This document shows positions 1 to 11,200 of a DNA stretch of 64,000 nucleotides, in pieces. Position 1 is the first letter of the stretch, and each line of letters starts with the position of its first letter. The stretch is from positions 13,538,001-13,602,000 of the forward strand of contig NC_134373.1 of the NCBI RefSeq assembly GCF_035582795.1, written 5' to 3'. The stretch is from Mycteria americana (Eukaryota > Chordata > Aves > Ciconiiformes > Ciconiidae). Below the pieces are notes generated by a model. The model did no database searches. It saw only the letters and a list, made by a program, of their open reading frames with translations, and had not been told where the DNA came from. The position numbers and the translations under genes were made by a program.

Positions 1-103
1 GAGGGTATTCTGCTTGAATAATAGCATCACAAGCATTTAAAATGGAAGAAGAATTTACTGTTTCAGATATTTCTTCTTGCTCTTTTATCATGAGACTTTT
101 GTT
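1..103 (-). CDS. Tentative partial exon at the left edge
   Basis: Only one minus-strand frame is open across the whole segment. It starts with NKSLMIKEQEEISETVNSSS and continues with ILNACDAIIQAEYP to the window edge. It follows an ATTGTTAG acceptor with a poor pyrimidine tract, and is in phase with the tentative exon at 284-433. It may belong to the same unidentified gene. Confidence 0.33.
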
Positions 104-283
104 CTAACAATTTCAAAATCTTTTATTGACTGTGCTATTTCTTTTTTTGCCCTTTCTTTTTTCAGAAGTGGTTGTTAGTTGTTTTGAGGGATTTTTGGTT
201 TTTTGTGGGTTTTGGTTTGGGTTGTTTGTTTGTTGGGATGGGGGGTTTTTGTTTGTTTGTATTTTTTTTCCCCCAAAGTAAAC
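104..283. repeat. G/T-rich low-complexity tract
   Basis: The plus strand has runs such as TTTTTTGTGGGTTTTGG and TTTGTTTGTTGGGATGGGG. A textbook rightward acceptor (CCCTTTCTTTTTTCAG, ending at 166) precedes it, but what follows is not recognisable coding sequence. Confidence 0.6.
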
Positions 284-433
284 TGTTTGTTTTTCACTGT
301 GTAGGTTAACATCTATCAGTGGGTGTGGAAATTTATCCACAGGAAAATCTTGGGGTTTTTTTTCCTTGTTTCTCTTATTATTATCTGTCCGAGGCCTGCC
401 TGTATGAATCTGAAAAGCCGTGCTCTCTTCCAT
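284..433 (-). CDS. Tentative first coding exon of the next minus-strand gene
   Basis: A leftward frame starts at an ATG (431-433) in good Kozak context (AAAATGG). It has an in-frame TAG upstream and a candidate acceptor (AATTTCAG) near 494-501. It reads MEESTAFQIHTGRPRTDNNK, continues with PQDFPVDKFPHPLIDVNLHS, and can end at a weak ACA-GTTTAC donor. The composition looks protein-like, but the flanking DNA is low-complexity. By synteny it would be C2CD6, which I cannot confirm from memory. Confidence 0.33.
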
Positions 434-839
434 TTTATTGAATACAGTACAGGAAATCAGTACAGGAAACTGCCTTAGCTAGGGGGGACTCTGAAATTTC
501 TTAAGTTTGAAGAAAAGATTACATAAATTTAAAATGCAGAACTAAAACACATAGTTTTGTTCATGTGTAGGAACATACGGGAATGTTTTCTTTTTGACTG
601 GGTTTCCTGTTTCGACTGCAGCTACTACATAGGCATGCATTAGCTGCCACTACCAAATAAAGGCGGATGGAAAAGGCAGAGGAATCCAGGTCTGTTCCCA
701 TCAAGAAAGAAGTCTTTTCATCCCCAGATGAGGCAGGGATGGAAACTAGTCTGTTAAGCGGGCAGGCTTCCCTCCTTGTTTCCCTTCCACAGGCACACCA
801 GCCTGCAGTGACACCCAGTAAAAGGAAAGACCGTGCTCA
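434..839. other. No recognised feature
   Basis: AT-rich DNA left of the first CpG island. I see only the candidate acceptor near 494 and a short direct repeat of CAGTACAGGAAA at about 445-470. Confidence 0.5.
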
Positions 840-1250
840 GGCACAGCGGGGCAGGATAAAGCGGCTCCTTCCCCCGATCCCGTTGCCGCCGTGGGGGCTG
901 ACGGGCCCTACCCGCCGATCGCCCGGCTCCTCCTCTCCCGCGGCGCCGCCCGCACCTCCAAAGCCAGCGTGCCGCCTTCTGCTCGGCCCCCTCCTGCTTG
1001 AGGTCGAGGGACTGCAGCGACAGCTCCCCGGCCCGCAGGAGGCAGAAGGCGGCGAGCAGCGGGGCTCGGGGCAGCGCACGCGGCCCTGCCGCCTCCTTCC
1101 CGCCGGGACATGGCGGCCCCGCCACCGCCCCCCCAACGGCCGTTGCGCGCGGGGCGCCTCCTGCCGGCGCGGCGCGAGGGGGCGGCGGGCAACGGCTCCG
1201 GGCTGAGGTGGAGGGGGGGTACGAAATAGTCAGTAATCGGTAAATAAATG
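840..1250. promoter_or_regulatory. CpG island without an assigned gene
   Basis: About 400 bp are strongly GC- and CpG-rich. A perfect Kozak context (GCCGCCATG) reads leftward at 1098-1100, and a fair one reads rightward over the same bases. A leftward frame runs from that ATG to a GTAGGG donor-like site near 915. It is probably the promoter of the gene left of TMEM237 (C2CD6 in human), but no transcript could be assembled through it. Confidence 0.6.
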
Positions 1251-1864
1251 GACCGGGGAGGGGTCGACGACACACAACTTGGCCCCGAGAGGGGGGATCA
1301 GGGAAAAAACATCCCCAAAAGCACCTGTCCGAGAAGCAGCAGCCGGCGGGGTTCGTGTGGCAGGGCAATGGGCCTCACTCATCCGGGAGCCCTCCTCCCT
1401 GACCTCCGTGAAGAGAGCGAGCAGCCCCGGGTGGGCACAGAACATTAATAACACCCAGGAAAAAAAGAGACTTTCTCTAAGTGTCTGTGGACTTACAGAC
1501 CAATTTCAAGCGCAGCTGCACTGAGGAATACAACAAAATCTTCTACACCACTATGAGGAAAAAGGAAGAGAAAGGTAAGGCTTAGCAATAAATATGTACC
1601 TGATGATTTACTCTATTCTCCCAAAGCCTTCAGTCATTTAAATTAATTCTGCTGCAAATATGCAAGTGAATAATTCTGACCTGACCATAACCCTCCTGAA
1701 GTTTACCTCAGCAATACCAAAAAAGCTTTAAAAGACACTTACTTTTCAAATTAATGCCACCTGGCTTCATGCTGAGAAGCTGAGTTGAGAGAGTAACATT
1801 TAAAAGAACAAACAACTGGAATTTAACCAAATTGTAACTGACTGCCTTTTAAGAAGCAAAATAA

Positions 1865-2180
1865 GACCAGTTTAGCTTAGAAGGGACTCTGGAGGCCCAT
1901 CTGGTCCAACCCTTGCTCAGGCTGCACGCGGCTCTGTCCACCCAAGTCCAGAGCAGCTCCAGGGATGGAGCTCCCACAGCCCCTCTGCGCCCCCACATCC
2001 CAAATTCTCACTGTAAAAACGCCTGTGGCAGCTAATGGGAATTCTCCTGAGGCTGCCTGTGACCGTTTCTGCTCATCCTTTCACTGTGCAGCTTGAAAAG
2101 AGTCTAACTCTCCTCTTCCTTGTAACCACCCATTAAGTGGTTAAAAGCACCTATCAGATTCCCCACTTAGTATTATTCTT
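1865..2180 (-). mobile_element. CR1-type LINE fragment, antisense
   Basis: The plus strand reads like the reverse complement of an avian CR1 3' region: GAAGGGACTCTGGAGG, CATCTGGTCCAACCC, CAGGGATGGAGCTCCCACAG, CCTTTCACTGTGCA and CCCATTAAGTGGTT in the expected order. It is a diverged, truncated copy. Confidence 0.8.
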
Positions 2181-5132
2181 TTTAGGGTAAACAAACCCCA
2201 TTAACTGATTAAATACACTTTACTTGCTAGCTTTCCGGAGTTTACAGTACTATTTCTGATTGCACAAAAGACCAGTACAGCAGCAGGAATCTGATGGAGA
2301 GAAAGCAAGCCATTATTTACAACACTACCACAAATAAAGAAAAAATGTTTTCCCATAGTCACCTGTTCAGAGCTTGTGTATTATACGTAATAAACAGACT
2401 AATCATTTGGAAACAGGGCAAAGTAGTACAATCATTTCTAACTAGTTTGGAGGAGTTGTTTAATTGTTTCATATATGTAAAACCAACAAATTGGCACTAA
2501 CATCTTTGTAATTTTTTCATTAACACAAAAATGCTGCATTAAAAACAATGGTATGGAAACGCACAAAGGTATTTCAGTTAAGGCTTCTACAGATATTGCA
2601 TGTTCTGTAATTAAACATCTATTTTGTAAACCTGTTCTGAAACTTTCCAAGTAACTAAACAAAAAAGCTCAGTTAAACTCATATTCCATTGTGAGGCTTA
2701 ATGGAATGAAAACTACTTCGTAAAATAGATAATTAGCCATCAAATTGTTTATTAAGTGTGATTTTAAATGGCAAACCTCAAACCTCATTAATTCAAGTAT
2801 GCATTTACTTAGACCCTCCCAAAAATATAAACTGGAAAGGCAAGCCTGGTTTGAAATACTGACCCCATTAAGTTCGTTAACTTAATCACTGCTCAACCAT
2901 CTAAACAAACTACTGTATTTCACAACGAGAATGAATCTGGCTCTTGGCTAGCATCACTTTGTCCAAGGTATACTTGGAAGGCCAATTCCTAGTAATAATA
3001 TCAGCAATCAAGCAATGATATTATTCAGGTTTTTCCTGTACCAATTTGATGCCTTAGCGCTGTTGTGCCTGAGCTCCATACTTGATAGGCAAAATTATAC
3101 TTCTTACCATACCAAGATGACAGAAATGTCAAACAGCAAAGAGAAGCCATTATTAATCTCATCTTCAGGAGCTCAACAATTCTGTAAATCAAACACACCA
3201 CATCTGGATAAAGTCTGGTGGCAACTTGCATGGCAACACTACGTAGTGCCTCATCCCCCATATTTCCTACAGCCAAACTATGACAAGAACCTCCAGTCTA
3301 ACACTGAAGGGGAGCAGCACCCTGAATCTCTCCATTTTAATATACAATGGAGTGTCAGCCATAATTTAGCTCTACAGTTTTGCAAAAAAACATACGGAAG
3401 AACCATAACAATTTACAAAAAAGGTTAACAGCTCCTTCCTACAACAAAGTGAATGCTTCAGAACACAGCCAACAGCTGTGGAAAGTCTTTTAATTCTGGT
3501 AAAACTATTTTTTTCTTTTTTTCCCCAAGATTACCACAGCATTTAAAAAATGTCATGAACACTGAATTTTTGAATTACTTAAATTTGCTGGCTGAACATA
3601 ACAGAACTAAAGTCCTCAAGAGGGCAGCAGCAGCCCTAGTTATTCATGTTCCCATCCTTGTTTTAAAGCAACTCGGGCAACAGCATAGAAAGTTACTGGC
3701 TCTTTAACATCCCCCTTCAAGTCTTATCTTCACTACTAGAAAGTACAGTAATTCTCCAGGGAACTTTGACAACTGCACAACCTTTACAAGCACACTTCGA
3801 CACATACATTAAATAAAACAATGCAAAATGAATACACATTAAATAACATACACAAATAGTTTTGGGGCTTTAGATGATGCTTTCTTGAGAAATGGATTTC
3901 AAACTAGCTCTCGTCTATGTCTGTTACGGAGACTGTTTCGTCCTGCAAGACATCTGTATTTATTCACATCTGCAGTGCTTTCATTTTGCCACTTTAATAT
4001 AAAAGAAAAAGAACGTTGGCTTTCATCATCAAAACCCACCAACTGCTGCTATTACTACTACATCACTATGTAGAAGGTGGGTTGCTATAGGGTTTTTGTT
4101 TTGCTTTAGTAAGCATTTTCTTGTAATTTTAGGAAGAAGTTTCCCATTCCATCCTAACACAAAACAACAAACATCCTTTTGGGGGAAATCATTCTTCATC
4201 AAAATAGGCAGAAGTAGGAACATTTTTAGCATCTGTGAAATCCAAGTTTCTTTAGAAAGAGCAGTGAATGACACTATTGCTCTTGCCATACAAGATAAGG
4301 AGAAATCAGAACAGTATTCCTGTGAATGGCTTTGTAATAGTATGTGTCCTGACTGTAGAGAAATTACAGGACATATATATGTCCTGTTGGCATATATGAC
4401 ACCCAAAAACACCCTGCTTGATTAAAAGATGTATTTAGGTGACCATTAGCTGACCAAACTGTTGCAACATGAAAACTTCTGTTTCTTGTGTCTATATCAA
4501 CTTGAAAGAACTTGTTATCATCAAGATCTTTGTCAAGAGAACTAAATGAACATGAGGAAAAATAGTGTCCTCTTTGAAGGAATTATCAAACAAGATCCCT
4601 GACAATCCATTTCCTTATTCTAGCAAATACTTTTTATGACAACTAACCCCAGATTATTTTATGCTTGCTTTGTCATTTTTATGTTTCCTAACTCTGTTTT
4701 GTTATAATCTTCCTTAGACTACTTTCTTCATAACATTAGTTTTAATCTCTAGACAGTATTTAGCCAAATCAGGTAAGCCAACTGCTATCAGCATCAGTAA
4801 CAAAAGCAGGTTGTTGTACAGCAGTCAAAAAAGCACTGAAAACGTAATCTTCTGCATCCATCTAGTTTCTTTGGCTATATGGGTAGCAATGTTTACAAAA
4901 CCACCTTGACTTTATGCACTAGAGATAATCTACTTTGTAAAATAAAAAGCAAAAGTATAAAAGTTTTCAATCGCATTTGGAAATTGTAGCATACATAAAA
5001 AGATCAAAATCAAATATATACAATATAAAAATACTTTTTTTTTTCTTTAAGAAAGTTATAATACATGGCTATAATACACAACATGTTGAGCCATCAGTCA
5101 CAGATACAATATTTGCAGATGCTTGTTCCACG
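2181..5132 (-). other. TMEM237 3' UTR and downstream intergenic DNA
   Basis: The TMEM237 stop is at 5133. Minus-strand AATAAA signals occur at 3959-3964 and 2748-2753, and an ATTAAA at 3993-3998; the true cleavage site cannot be chosen. Short open frames here (for example 3015-3428 on the plus strand) have no recognisable homology. Confidence 0.5.
4366..4387. repeat. Perfect 22-bp palindrome
   Basis: ACAGGACATAT followed by its exact reverse complement, with no spacer. It lies in the TMEM237 3' UTR or just beyond. Confidence 0.9.
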
Positions 5133-5200
5133 CTATGGCTGAACTCTGGGTATGATATCTCCCTGGGGAAATTCCTCGATTTCAGCATGAAACATCAGTT
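5133..5200 (-). CDS. TMEM237: TMEM237 coding exon 14 with stop
   Basis: The acceptor is CTCCTTTAG. The 68 bases encode [20 protein letters not shown] then QP and a TAG stop. ELMF and the glutamate-rich part align with the mammalian tail; the last residues do not resemble the human KEKEIKASS ending I recall. Confidence 0.94.
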
Positions 5201-8200
5201 CTAAAGGAGAAAGAAAAGAATTACATTTTCTTTTAAAAGTTTCACCTGAATACAATTTCATTATTCCTGAAAAGGGCTCTGTCATTTCCCCAAGCCTCCT
5301 GCTTTTCTTCCCAATCATAGTATCAACAACTTAGCAATGTCAAGGGCCACCACTGTCTTGAGAAAACTATTGTTGCCCCCCAAAATTAACAGAATTGGTG
5401 ATGATGTTAGCAGCTCATCATGTGCAGTATCATTCTGCATTCAACCTGGACACTGAAACAGAAATCTGAAAGTAGATTGAGGGGTCTAGTGGAAGGTGCC
5501 CCTGCCCATGGCAGGGGGGCTGGAACTAGATGATCTTTAAGGTCCCTTCGAACCCAAACCATTCTATGATTCTATGATTGTTAAATTTTTTAGAGTGTCA
5601 GACTCAAGAAGGAAGATTTCTGTTTAGAGACCACTTAATTTATGGATATATTCACTCTATGTATCACAACGTAAGTTAGCAACACTAGAACCCGGGACAG
5701 AAAGAATCATGAATGATATTGCTCACAGCTTGCTGTCACCACGGCAGCTCAGGCACGGGAGACAGCCTAAGGTCAGCAGTGAAGAGCTCCTTGCAGAGAA
5801 ACTCGGCTAGGCATGCTAAGCAGCTGATGAGGTAGCCCTGTGGAGCTCTTGTGCTGCTTCTCGTATCTGGGTTCCCTTACGTATCTATATTGCACCCTCA
5901 GCGTAGGTGTACTTTCAGTCTTGCTAACAGCACATTCAGTATATAGACCAGGCTGTGTTTGCCAACATCTTGTCAATATGGTAAAGTTACACAATCTGTA
6001 CATGCAACAATGTGGTTTATCCACTCAAGTTTGAGATTCGTATGTTTTTACTACCTCATCCTTAGTAGACTAAACTTCCTCTACTGAGTAAGTCCTAACA
6101 GAATTTCTCTCTTGAAATTTCTGAAACAGGTTTTCTAATCTTAGTAGGCACATGTAAATATCAAAAAAGCTCATCAAAACCCGAGTTAAATCCTGCCACT
6201 GGCTTCCTTGAATAAGTCTTTATTATTTAAAAATTGCTTTAAAATGCAATTTAAACATCTATTATAAATTTTACTTTCAAAGACTGTAAAGGCTGCCACC
6301 TAGGGTTTTTTTTAACTCATTTATTACAAATAAGCAGAGTAACTGGGGCCAGCTGAAATACAGAAATCTGTACATTAAAATTCTAAAGTAAGCTGAAGAA
6401 GCATGTTGAATCTTCTTCAGCCTCCCAAACACAAATCAGTGCTTCGACTCATGATGCTCTTTGGATACCTCTTGATTTGTAAGTCGAAACTTACAACTCT
6501 TATGTACAGCATAGCTTCAAGTCACAGGCTGCATGCACTTGATAGGAAAGCTGACTTATGATACACCTTTTGGATCCCAGTTGGAACAACAAAAGGAAGA
6601 AGGCCTAGTCTCTAGCAAAGCTTCTTCTAAGAAAAGGGGACGACTTGCTTGTCCCCTCCTCCAGCCTGGACCAACACAAGCCATCCTCATTTGAAGTCCT
6701 GTTCTGAAATCTGACTTTTCAAAGCTTGGGAGTTCCCAAAACTACTGCAATGTTCTATTGAAAAGAATACTGAACTCGAAATGCATTCAGCACTTGCAAA
6801 AGGAACATTAATAACATTAGGGAATTTTCTAAAACACAAACAGAATAAATACATTTCAAATATGCAAAATGCTGTTAAAGTAAAAATTATTTTTCCCTTC
6901 AATGAAGAGAAGACACACGTTCTCTCATGTTTCAAAATTCATGTTGCTTCAGCCAGGACAAGCAAGGCTCTTCTTTCCTTTTTAAATTACTGTTTTTTCT
7001 TTACAAGACCAAACACAGACACCAGCATCCTAAGAAGCACTTGCTTTGCAGAGTTGATGGAGATGCTTGTTTTCCCTCAGCCACAAAATTTCTCAGGACT
7101 AGTCTTGAACACTGAATGCAGAGCACAGCAGATAAAAGCCTGAACAAACAACATTTTGCCTATCAATGTTTCCTACCTTCACTGTGGTCTAGCTCTGGTC
7201 GGTAAGACAAGAAGATCCAACTTGCCCCAACTAGAATAGACACTACCAGATTCACCACAATCCACGGCTGAACAATTTCTTCCTCCGTACCTGCCATCCT
7301 GGGAAAAGCACATCAATCAATCAGCCAGGGGTTCACTGGTACATACAGGTTACAATAATAATTTCAACAGAGTATCATAAAAACAAGCTTGCTAAGCCAG
7401 ATGTGAAAACAGAACTACTTGTACCATCCTGATGGTCTTGCATTGCGAAGGCCTGGTAAAGAGAGCGACTACCAAAGACAGCAACTCAGCTAAGAAACCC
7501 CACTATCTATAGCGAATGTCCACTTGTAGATTTCAACAGCAATTTCCTTTTCTTGGCCAAGAGACAGAAAATGAAAATCAAAATGCATGGTCAAATTTTA
7601 CTGTGGTGAAAGACACCGCACAATGTCATCAGTCAATCTTATTTTTAAGCATTTCCTCATGAGGCAGCCAGGCAAGTGAACAGCAAGTCAGTAAAGTCTG
7701 TCTGGAAGACAGTGCAAGGACTTGTGTACAAATGCTGTGAGGTGGATGAGATAGGGCTTTAAGAAGGTTGTGATTTAAGTTAGCTGACACTTTTCTTACT
7801 GTCATAACAGCAGCAGGTTGTGGTTTTGTTACTAGAATCTACGCTTTTTAATAAACAAAAAACATTTATAGAAGCCCTACAAAAAAAGCAAAAATGCCTA
7901 ACTGCCCAAACCAGCAAATTTTCAGGTAAATGCTTCTTGTTCTACTTATCCTGGTCTATTTTAAAAACTTGTGCTACTAGAGTTTAAGTCCATTAAATAT
8001 CTACTTCAGAAAGTAATAGTTTTGGATGGGATCTCCTAGCATGAAACAATGCTTCATATGTAATGCCAGTTGTGTCTGCTAAGCCCTTGCATCCTGTGGC
8101 AGACATACCACTTCTTCGTAATACCATGATATTAATTTCTTGGACAGATTAGACCATCCTTCAAAAACAGTGTTGAATTTCTACAGAATGTCCTGCCCTT

Positions 8201-11200
8201 GAACACAAAAGGGTTACCTCAGTAGAGTCCCATTTCTCCAGCAAAAAACATTCTTAAGGTTCCTGCCAGACAACATTTTCAGCATCATTCCAACAGGCTC
8301 TTGTTTGAGCTATAATGGATTTGTGACCAACATGATGGAACCCATCCCTGAGTTCTCATTTTTCAGTGAAATTATCAAAGATTCAGGACAAGCTCAGACA
8401 AAAGCAGGTTTAGTAATGAAATCCTTCATTAATACTTTCTTACGTATGCTGTATAACCTTTTCAATCCACCAGTTTGACTAAGGTTCCCAAGTGGGCTAT
8501 GTTATAATTGACACAAGCAATTTCTTAAGTTTCCTACCAGATGCTGCCATTTTCCGAAGGTGGTGTGTAGAGATTAATTCTGTCACATGTCATCTGCTGG
8601 CTTAAGGATAAGATAAGAGCAGCAAAGTACACTGGAAGAAATGGAATTAGTAGCGTCAGATATAAACCCCAAAAATTCTGTCTCCTCATGACATAATTAT
8701 CACTTTTTCTTTCCTTTCACTCCACTGCCTCCAAAGATAGTCTGTTTTAATTCATTCTCTCTTCTTCATCATTCCCCTGACCCATCAAAATCTGGTTTCT
8801 GCACTTTTGCAACCAATCAGCTACATCAAAGATGGCATCTTGTGATTCTGTTTTTTGCTAGGTCTGTGTTCTGTATTCAGAGGTGGGAAAAGAATAGCCA
8901 CACTAATGCTATAATTGCAAATGCTTTAAAAAATATGTAGCAAACTGTTCATAGACTTTGAATGCTATTTTCAACTATTTAGCAAGTCACTTATTCTAAA
9001 GCAGAAAATAACCAGGGAGGAAGATTTCACAGAAAACAGTATGTAGGATTTCTCCATTTACTGTCTTTTCTGGACAACTTCCTATCCACTGCAGAATACT
9101 TACAGAAAGAGGCTACTGCTGCTGGGTCTAGGGTAAGAAAGCCCCTCAGTGCAACTGATGCTTTCGCCAAATCAATCCTGATTACAAAAACAAGAGTCAT
9201 TGACACAGCCCAATAAGATAATAATATTGTTCCTCTAACAGTATTCTATCATTCTTTTACTTTTTGCAAGATACCTTTTTCTGCCCCTGTTACAGTGCCT
9301 TAATACACAACTATATTCCACACACAGGCAATGGTCCTCATTATGCCGCATTATGCCAAATCCAAGAAAGACTGAAACTAAGGAGGATGTTCCATGAGGT
9401 TTGTAGCTTTCACACTGCAGTCCTTTCTGGAACAGGGAGAATGTGGACAGATCTGTCCCCACTCATCTGTCCCCATAATGAATCCTTACCATTCATTTCA
9501 GTGTCCACACCACCAACCGAGTTATGCTAATATAGCTTACACTAGTATGGGAGCAATTAAGAATAACTTGGGCCTCCTCCCTGCCACCACTCAATGAATA
9601 AAAAAGTCACAATTTCTTCCACAGAACAGACTTCTCCCCTGGCTTACCATGCTGCCGTGGAAACTACCTGTTACTAAAATAAACATCTATGAATCTACTC
9701 TGGTTATGGTCTTTTTGCTCCTCTTTCTGTTCATTCCCACTCTTAAGCTGTAATACAGAAGACCCAGCTAAGACAGGAAGACTGTTAACAGCCATGTTGC
9801 AAACCTGACACACATGAAAAGTAACGTGATAGAAACATTAGTTGTTCTCCACCACCCCTTCCCAACCCCCCAAAAAAACCCAGGTCAGCTCTCCCATCTG
9901 GTTCACCTCATGATCCCACAAACAGCACCAGCACAATGAAGCAAGGCTGCAGGCCATAGACAGAAATGAGTAACAAAAGTCTGAATGCACAAGTACACCC
10001 TTTATCTGTATAGCCAGCCATGTGTAAAATCATTCTCTTAGGTATATCACATTACATCATCAACAGCAGATCAAAATGTGCCAGAGGAAGAAGGAACATA
10101 TTGCACACAAATTATGTACACCTTTCAAATACAAATGTATTTTACCTGTCAAAGGCTGAGACTGTACTGATAGACAGCAACAAATAGAACAAACTTTGAG
10201 CTGGGTAGGCTAGTGCCTTATACTGCTGGAGCAGGTTAGAAACCGTGGAAAGTTGATTTCCTGCCAAAATGTAGACAACAATGATGTTCCATACAGCATA
10301 CCCAGCAAGGAAGCCATGGGTAAAGAGTCCGATCACCCTGAATGGAGAAAAGAACATTAGACAAATTTAACACCTTGAATTAGTGAAGAACTACAGATAG
10401 AAAAGGCATATGAATCCATCTGTTCAACCCTGCTGCCGTGACAGGATCCCAGCCTTTCACAGATTGTTTCGGAGTGCTTTTTCTGATCTAGTTTTAAAAA
10501 TTCTAAGCAACAGGACTTCTGCTTCCTCCCTTGACAGACTGCACCAGTACCTGAGCACTCAACAAAGAAAACCGAGATGTTTTGCCCATTCCTATCACTA
10601 CTTCACTTCATTACTGTTACCAGAATCAAATACTTCTGCTTGCCACACTCTCCCATTTTGCCTGTAGCTTCCCAAGACCACTGCCCCTTACACTTAACAC
10701 AATGGTCTTAAACTTGTCCTCAAGTCAGTCTTTTCATTATCTTCCTTGCTAAGAAAAACCTGAGAAGGAAGCGCAGGCTTCTGGATAAAATACACCAGAG
10801 AAGAAAATGGCTGTCATCTTCCCATTCTGTATCACAATGCAACCACATATTAAAAAAAAAAATCCTTTTTGCTATTGTGTGCAAGCTTATGCCCCAGTCC
10901 AATTTCACTCCTCCCTCTTTTTCACCAACCAGGATTTTTCTTTGAGAATTATCTGAATTCAGGTATTTTCATTCTGGTCATATTATATCTGATGGGCGAA
11001 TCTCATTTTGCAATACATTTTTTCTGTAGGTGAAGGTATTTTTGTTATCAGATCAATCTCTTGCTATTCAGATTTTGTCTGAATCTTTGCAATATGAATT
11101 CCTTAGTTATTCTTTTTGTAAGTTGCAATTCACATGTGATGTCTAGACTAGAAATAGATATTCTTGACAACAAATACCAAAAGGTAGAGGACTGAGAAGC

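Noticed and set aside
667-1206. 179-residue rightward frame across the first CpG island
   Set aside because: It is rich in Arg/Pro/Gly/Ala, as expected for any open frame in a CpG island, and has no recognisable motif. Overlapping frames on the other strand look the same.
3015-3428. 137-residue rightward frame in the TMEM237 3' region
   Set aside because: No homology recognised, biased composition, and no promoter; probably a chance open frame.
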